A stretch of 64,000 nt of DNA from Loripinus fragilis (Eukaryota; Mollusca; Bivalvia; Lucinida; Lucinidae), in assembly GCA_964019695.1 (NCBI GenBank), contig OZ026530.1:44811716-44875715 (forward strand), in the 5' to 3' direction. How positions within the stretch are numbered: position 1 is the first letter of the stretch; every line of letters begins with the position of its first letter. Made by a program: the position numbers and the translations under genes. The notes beneath the pieces were generated by a model. That model was not told the DNA's origin. It made no database searches and saw only the letters and a program-made list of their open reading frames with translations. Shown in pieces: positions 58,800 through 64,000 of the stretch.

Positions 58800-59200
58800 A
58801 AGTAAGTGAGTATGATCAGGAAATATCCCAATCACATAGGCTACTGCAGACCAACCCACCGCACCGTCAGGAAGTGCCACAGAAGATTTATAGTAACAAT
58901 ACATCTGTAAGACAATAATAGCAAAGCAACCAGATTTCTCTTCCTCTTCAAGATGACTGCAAAATTAGATTGGACAGAAAGTAAATGCGTAACAAAACAA
59001 AGACAAACATAGAACTCCCACAAACAACGGGAAGTACATTGAACATTAGATAGACAACAACAGAAACCACCGCCTTAGAATGGAAGCAGCCTAAGCCATC
59101 AGGGGGCTTAAATGCATTTTACTAGCGCTAAATCTTCGCCCTAGATTCTGTTGTTGTTAAAACTCAGAATTATTTCGCTCGCATGGAAGCTTCCTACATA
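58800..59200 (-). mobile_element. Retroelement 3' tail, family 2, copy 3
   Basis: Very close to 12268-12690 over its whole length, for example ATCTTGAAGAGGAAGAGAAA, GGCTTAGGCTGCTTCC and CTAAGGCGGTGG on the minus strand. The 60-codon frame within is UTR. Confidence 0.6.
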
Positions 59201-59503
59201 GCAGAGTTCTCACTAGGATTTTGAAAACAGGAGTTATAGAATACATCCCTGTAAAAAGTTGAAGTCAAAACTGACCAGTTGGAGTTTGTTCCAGAAAACT
59301 TGGAGTTTTAGCCGAACTGTGAAAAATGTTTGCATTATTTCAAAATACTTGTGAGAACTATGATACCATACCGTCTGACAAACAGTTATTTGTTCATTTT
59401 CCAAATGATTACATCGAACGATGTGGTAGCTTCGGTATATGCTGCATAATATTAAAAGCTAAGATGAACTACTGTATTCCAATTAACAACTTGATAATGT
59501 AAA

Positions 59504-60072
59504 GGGGTACGTGCATTAAGGGGCTTTTTGGCCCCCTTTAGAGCTCAAAACTGAAAATTGCTTTTCACCAATCTCTTTTGATTGATTTATAAGAAGAATA
59601 ACTGAAGTGTAAAACTTCCGAATTCAATAAAATGTTACCGTAGCTATGGTAACAAAAATTGCCAACAAAATAGGCTTAAAACAGAGAATTGCCATTTTGG
59701 ACCGAATTTAAGGCTATTGAAGACTGAATTTTCAAGAATTAGATATCAGCACAGCTAAATACCAAAACATCCTTTTAATACGTTATGTGCCGTGGTAGTT
59801 CTCATCTTCTGTAAAAATATCGTTTTGGTATTTGCTTGTGCTCTATGTTAATTTCTCTATCAAACTTCTCATTTTTGCTCCAAAATGGTCAATTTCCTAT
59901 TTTCAGCCTATTTTGGCGGCCATTTTTGAACGTAGCAACAGTAAATGTCAAAGTAATTTGAAACTTGTACACTTTGGTTTTTGTTTTAATAAACTAGTAA
60001 GAACAAATTGGAGAAAATCAAATTTTATATTTTAGCCTCATAGGGGGCCAAAAAGCTCCTTAATGCACATAG
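59504..60072. mobile_element. 0.57-kb foldback element, copy 2
   Basis: Starts GGGGTACGTGCATTAAGGGG and ends AGCTCCTTAATGCACATAGC, with long imperfect arms as in 45281-45845. The 67-codon frame at 59832 lies in an arm. Units A and B keep only its right terminus next to a poly-G run, so the element is older than those units' present structure. Confidence 0.75.
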
Positions 60073-60559
60073 CTTTTTGAGGCTCTCTGTTTCTTGTGAT
60101 TAAACAAAAGTTCATGGTGCATCAAAGGACTTGTACAAATAGACATGTCAATTATAGTTTGTTTTGTGGGAACATACTGTTTCACTGCACAGCATGTTAC
60201 ACCATTGAGAATAGGGCAACAAATATTATGACAAACTAGCAACATTAAGCCTGATGTAGGTATGCCCAGATTAATCTGGTTCTCTGTTGCTAGCATAGTG
60301 TTTAACGTCATGCCTTTAATTATTTTCAATATCCAGACATTTAGCAGTTCACGTATTATCACTGAGACTTTAAGTGTGACTTGCTGACAAGCTGACTTAT
60401 TTAGCATTAGCTACGATTGCAGACTTTCAAACCCCAAGTAGAATGAACAGACCTAAATGAATATAAAAATCCTATTGCAAGCTGTATGTTATGTATTTGT
60501 ATTAACATGTCCATTATGCACATTGCACATGCCTAACTTTAAACGTTTACCTTTTTTAG

Positions 60560-60906
60560 ATTTATGAAGAACATTAAGGCACAGCTTTGCCAATACGCTG
60601 CTAGAATTTAATGGTGTTGCCATTCTTATAGACTAAAGATTTGAACACCCCTTGGTATTGGCCATATCAAGAGATTGTTAAAGCTATACTCATACAGCTT
60701 GGTTTAGCAGACATGATTTTATTCAATTAAATAGAAAAACTTGATTGAATACATCTATCTTGAGGACACATGGGCTGGTTCATGCAGCAGTAAACGATGT
60801 ACTTAATCATTTAATCCGACAAGTACTACATTTGTTTCCTCCAGTGTAGAACCTGAAGCTGTATGCTTGTTAAGCTTGAAGTAAATGTATCACTCAACCA
60901 ATTGAT
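60560..60906 (+). promoter_or_regulatory. Upstream region and splice acceptors of ZNF copy C
   Basis: Acceptor-like CCTTTTTTAG ends at 60559 and TTTGTTTCCTCCAG ends at 60844, as in copies A and B. The leader from 60845 has in-frame stops, the last a TGA at 60877-60879, so the finger frame starts at 60907. No KRAB, BTB or other effector exon is visible upstream. Confidence 0.5.
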
Positions 60907-62769
60907 ATGTCGAGCTATTTATCTGCTCATACATTGGAGAAGCCATATACGTGTGACCATTGTGGTGACTGTTTCACTCTGTTAGCTCTTTTGAAGAAGC
61001 ATATGCTTGTTCATACAGAAGAGAAGACATATAACTATGGATCTTGCTTTAAAGAGGATACGCTTGTCCATACAGAAGAGAAGACATATAACTATGCATC
61101 TTGCTGTAAAGAGGATACGCTTGTCCATACAGAAGAGAAGACATATAACTGTGAATCTTGCTTTAAAGAGGATACGCTTGTCCATACAGAAGAGAAGACA
61201 TATAACTGTGAATCTTGCTTTAAAGAGGATACGCTTGTCCATACAGAAGAGAAGACATATAACTATGAATCTTGCTTTAAAGGGGATACTCTTTTCCATA
61301 CAGAAGAGAAGACATATAACTATGACTCTTGCTTTAAAGGGGATACTCTTTTCAATACAGAAGAGAAGACATATAACTATGACTCTTGCTTTAAAGGGTA
61401 TACTCTTTTCCATACAGAAGAGAAGACATATAACTATGGATCTTGCTTTAAAGAGGATACGCCTGTCCATACAGAAGAGACGAGATATAACTATGAATCT
61501 TCCTTTAAAGAGGATACGCTTGTCCATACAGGAGATAGGCGATACAAATGTGACATGTGTGGAAAGTGTTTCAATAAATCATCTCACTTAAAGGCGCATA
61601 CACGTGTTCACACAGGAGAAAAGCCATATAGCTGTGACAATTGTGGTAAATGTTTTACTCAGTTATCTAACTTGAAGACACATGAACGGGTTCACTCAGA
61701 AGAAAAGCCATATAGCTGTGACCTTTGTGGTAAATGCTTTACTAAGTTATCTACCTTGAAGGCACATGAACGGATTCACTCAGAGACACATAAACGTATT
61801 CATTTAGGAGAAAACCGATATAGCTGTGACATTTGTGGTAAATGTTTCACTCAGTTATCTAACTTGAAGGCACATGGACAGATTCACTCAGGAGAAAAGC
61901 CATTTAGCTGTGACATCTGTGGTAAATATTATTGTCGTCCATCTACATTGAAGGAACACAAGCGTATTCATTCAGGAGAAAAGCCATTTAGTTGTGACAT
62001 TTGTGGTAAATGTTTTATTCAGCCATCTACATTGAAGCGACATACTGTTATCCATACAGGAAATAAACCTTATAGATGTGACATTTGTGGTAAGTGTTTT
62101 ACTCAGTTATCTACCTTGAAGGCACATGAACGGATTCACTCAGGAGAAAAGCCATATAGCTGTGACATTTGTGGTAAATGTTTTACTCAGTTATCTAACT
62201 TGAAGGCACATGAACGGATTCACTCAGAGACACATAAGCATATTCATATAGTAGAAAAACGATATAGCTGTGACATTTGTGGTAAATGTTTTACTCAGTT
62301 ATCTACCTTGAAGCAACATGAACAGATTCACTCAGGAGAAAAGCCATATAGCTGTGACATCTGTGGTAAATATTTTAGTCGTCCATCTACATTGAAGAGA
62401 CACAAGCGTATTCACTCAGGAGAAAAGCCATTTAGTTGTGACATTTGTGGTAAATGTTTTAATCACCTAACTACATTGAAGACACACATGCGTATTCATT
62501 CAGGAGAAAAGCCATATAGCTGTGACATCTGTGGTAAATATTATAGTCATCAATCTACATTGAAGGAACACAAGCGAATTCACTCAGGAGAAAAGCCCTA
62601 TAGTTGTGACATTTGTGGTAAATGTTTTACTACATCATCTAAATTGAAGCGACATACAGTTATCCATACAGGAGAAAAACCTTATAGTTGTGACACTTGT
62701 GGTAAAGGATTTACTAGACCATCTGATTTGAAGACACACGTGCTTATTCATACAGGTGAAGGCACATAA
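60907..62769 (+). CDS. Poly-C2H2 zinc-finger protein, 620 aa, intact copy C
   Basis: Probable nuclear DNA-binding protein, perhaps a transcriptional regulator; the target is unknown. The ATG follows an in-frame TGA 30 nt upstream and a splice acceptor at 60844, so this is probably the last coding exon. Residues 1-13 are a short leader. Finger 1 (C16, C19, H32, H36) is canonical. Residues 36-206 are nine 19-residue half-fingers (HTEEKTYNYESCFKEDTLV type) that usually keep one Cys and one His and cannot form a normal zinc site. Residues 213-620 are 14 canonical fingers of 28 residues, except that two have a 36-residue spacing because of a longer linker with SETHK(R/H)IH. Linkers are TGEKP or SGEKP. 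Helix positions -1, 2, 3, 6 are mostly Q/R/K, S, T/N, A/E/R/T. No KRAB, BTB, SCAN or ZAD domain is seen. This is the only one of three copies without a nonsense codon. Confidence 0.9.
   Translation: MSSYLSAHTLEKPYTCDHCGDCFTLLALLKKHMLVHTEEKTYNYGSCFKEDTLVHTEEKTYNYASCCKEDTLVHTEEKTYNCESCFKEDTLVHTEEKTYNCESCFKEDTLVHTEEKTYNYESCFKGDTLFHTEEKTYNYDSCFKGDTLFNTEEKTYNYDSCFKGYTLFHTEEKTYNYGSCFKEDTPVHTEETRYNYESSFKEDTLVHTGDRRYKCDMCGKCFNKSSHLKAHTRVHTGEKPYSCDNCGKCFTQLSNLKTHERVHSEEKPYSCDLCGKCFTKLSTLKAHERIHSETHKRIHLGENRYSCDICGKCFTQLSNLKAHGQIHSGEKPFSCDICGKYYCRPSTLKEHKRIHSGEKPFSCDICGKCFIQPSTLKRHTVIHTGNKPYRCDICGKCFTQLSTLKAHERIHSGEKPYSCDICGKCFTQLSNLKAHERIHSETHKHIHIVEKRYSCDICGKCFTQLSTLKQHEQIHSGEKPYSCDICGKYFSRPSTLKRHKRIHSGEKPFSCDICGKCFNHLTTLKTHMRIHSGEKPYSCDICGKYYSHQSTLKEHKRIHSGEKPYSCDICGKCFTTSSKLKRHTVIHTGEKPYSCDTCGKGFTRPSDLKTHVLIHTGEGT
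61012..61524 (+). repeat. 57-bp coding minisatellite, 9 units (copy C)
   Basis: Nine uninterrupted 57-bp units. Units 3 and 4 (61126-61239) are identical. Each encodes 19 residues: the linker HTEEKTY, NYESC (or NCESC) and FKEDTLV. Since 57 is divisible by three, a 194-codon frame on the + strand and a 181-codon frame on the - strand also stay open; these are artefacts. Unit number differs between gene copies (3, 2, 9). Confidence 0.95.
61697..62584 (+). repeat. Internal 444-bp finger-block duplication in copy C
   Basis: The long-linker word GAGACACATAA recurs at 61783 and 62227, exactly 444 bp (148 codons, five fingers) apart. The fingers around both positions correspond in order: standard, long-linker, standard, GKY(Y/F)-type, GKCF-type. 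This indicates a five-finger block duplication. Edges are approximate. Confidence 0.65.
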
Positions 62770-62785
62770 GCTTCTCCTTCACTGG

Positions 62786-62980
62786 TTAAAAAAGCCATTA
62801 AACTGTTACATTTCTGGTTAATATTTTACTTGATAATGCCTCCACAACTTGAGGAAATGGAAGGCATATATCTGTGCCGCCTGTGGTAAACATTTAAAGA
62901 CACTTTTGGATCGAAAATACTAGGTGAATAAAACATATAATAGTTAAAATTGAGTTAGATGTTACAAATGTCTTTTGTGT
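62786..62980 (+). pseudogene. Decayed zinc-finger remnants and poly(A) signal after copy C
   Basis: Beyond the stop, AAGCCATTAAACTGTTACA with CTGGTTAATATTTTACT aligns with the finger consensus. Near 62866 the DNA still reads YICAACGKHLKTL. A third remnant starts near 62930. AATAAA at 62927-62932 is a candidate polyadenylation signal. The remnants lie in the putative 3' UTR. Confidence 0.65.
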
Positions 62981-62989
62981 CGCCTGAGA

Positions 62990-63745
62990 AGCAAGGATGA
63001 CACATAGGAATCATGACTCTTGCGTCGTCGTCATCAGCGTTGTCCGCGGCGTCACACTTTTGGTTTCCGATCGATAACTCTTGAAAGGATGCATCAATTT
63101 CATTTAAACTTTACAGATGAGACAAGCATCATTAAATACAGGTCAAGTGAAACAAAGAGGTTAATTCGCTAAACTTTGACTGAGTTATGGCCCATTTACT
63201 TAGATTGCGGCTAAATGTCAATTTGTTGTTTCCAATCAATAACTTTTGAAGGGATGCAACAATTTTTTTCAAATTTTACAGAAAGGTAAAGTATTATGAA
63301 ATACAGAAGAAGTTCGAGTTTGGAGGTCATACGCAAGTTTTTGACTGAGTTATGACCCTTTATGATCTTTTTTTGACTTAAATTTAGGCTGATGCAAAAG
63401 CTATATTGGCTTTTTTGGCCGAATAAACTTCACATTTCTCCTAAAATATATATTTGACACCTCACTATAGGCCATGATTACCCAGTGCCTGTATGTTAGC
63501 ATGACAGTGAGTAAAATTTTACCCCCAACCCCTTAGGTGGGGGTCAAAGTTCAAATATATGAATTTCGCAATAACTCAGTAAGTTGTCAGTATGCAGCAA
63601 CATGTATCAAATATTTGCCAGCAGACCCCCCCCCCCCCCTGACCCTGGGGATGGGGTCAGTAGGTCAAAATTCAATTATTTCAGATTATGGTCATGTTGC
63701 ATATCAAATTAAAAAGAATCACGAATGCAGCAACATGGTAGCAAA
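62990..63745 (+). repeat. Downstream dispersed repeat, unit C
   Basis: GTCGTCGTCATCAGCG-like start, the two-module CGATAACTCTTGAAAGGATG and CAATAACTTTTGAAGGGATG repeat, then ATGCAGCAACATG modules with a C run near 63627. At 63582-63595 it preserves the empty site of the retroelement inserted at 11410 in unit A. Confidence 0.65.
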
Positions 63746-63754
63746 TATTTTCTG

Positions 63755-64000
63755 TCTTCCCACAAACGCTGGAAATCATTGAAAACCTGGAAAATCATCA
63801 ATAAAAGTTCCATGCAAGGAAAATAATGGAATTTGAAAAAACCTGAATAATCATGGTAAAATCATGGAATTTTGCGAAATAATTTGACGAAACCACCAGT
63901 AGCAAGAAAACTAGCTGTCACACACACAAAACGTGGCTACTGGTGGTTTCAAGTTTTAATTATTTCAAAACGCATGTATGGTCTACAAGCATGCTTATTT
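63755..64000. mobile_element. Left part of a second CAGGGTTCCCAC-type element, running off the window
   Basis: From TTCCCACAAACGCTGGAAA it follows the subterminal sequence of the 26167-28219 element (TGGAAAATCAT, AAAGTT(T/C)CATGCA, ATCATGGAATTTTG). A further short inverted pair, CCACCAGTAGC and GCTACTGGTGG, lies at 63892-63950. The far end is not in the window. Confidence 0.6.

Larger units (their letters stand above)
53791..63745 (+). repeat. Duplication unit C (contains ZNF copy C)
   Basis: Starts with the block matching 2045-2320 and 28810-29080, continues with the poly-G block (in two versions, 56150-56460 and 56708-57075), part of the 6040-7600 segment, and the zinc-finger region from about 60075. 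It lacks the TGCCAA-TIR pair and the 8100-8560 region present in A and B. Confidence 0.7.

Noticed and set aside
60060..60407. 115-codon minus-strand frame upstream of copy C
   Set aside because: Its counterparts in units A and B are not open, there is no domain, and its start overlaps the end of a foldback element.
60982..61527. 181-codon open frame on the minus strand and 194-codon frame on the plus strand across the half-finger array
   Set aside because: The 57-bp unit is a multiple of three, so any frame without a stop in one unit stays open through all. The true frame is the one continuous with the zinc fingers.

Overview
This is eukaryotic nuclear DNA, AT-rich and dense in repeats. The best fit is an invertebrate, probably a bivalve mollusc. 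That attribution is inference: it rests on the style of the repeats (tRNA-derived SINEs, a pearl-like tandem-core element, TIR elements with TCGCG-rich or TGCCAA-type ends, 5'-truncated retroelement tails) and not on a recognised species-specific gene. There are no operons, ribosome binding sites or prokaryotic genes. Most open frames in the window are chance or repeat-derived.

The only clear protein genes are three copies of one C2H2 zinc-finger gene, all on the + strand. Copy A is at 9637-10599, copy B at 40235-41338 and copy C at 60907-62769. Each sits in a larger direct-orientation duplication unit: A about 1.08-12.19 kb, B about 25.84-41.96 kb, C about 53.79-63.75 kb. Copies A and B are each interrupted by one in-frame nonsense codon and each has a damaged finger. 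Copy C is open for 620 codons. It has 15 canonical fingers and a block of nine 19-residue half-fingers encoded by a 57-bp minisatellite. Three decayed finger remnants lie beyond the stop codon of every copy, so the ancestral array was longer.

The units differ mainly by insertions, and the sister units preserve the empty sites. Unit A carries a 0.58-kb retroelement tail at 11.41 kb. Unit B carries a 2.05-kb CAGGG-TIR element at 26.17 kb, a 1.0-kb element at 30.80 kb, a reverse-transcriptase fragment with an 8-bp target duplication at 33.17 kb, and a 1.54-kb near-perfect palindrome flanked by TA at 36.25 kb. Unit C carries a 2.02-kb TA-flanked TIR element at 54.10 kb and a 0.5-kb TIR element at 57.23 kb. 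Unit B also has an internal duplication, so the segment matching A 6040-7600 occurs twice in it.

The spacers (12.2-25.8 kb and 42-53.8 kb) hold SINEs, foldback elements, a TIR element built of about 30-bp subrepeats, a pearl-like array of about 140-bp units at 44.8-47.0 kb, and more retroelement tails. They also hold three weak candidates for first exons of unrecognised genes, near 17.86, 18.98 and 47.62 kb. No tRNA, rRNA, CRISPR array or known regulatory RNA gene was seen. Repeat edges are by-eye estimates unless a target-site duplication or an empty site is cited.
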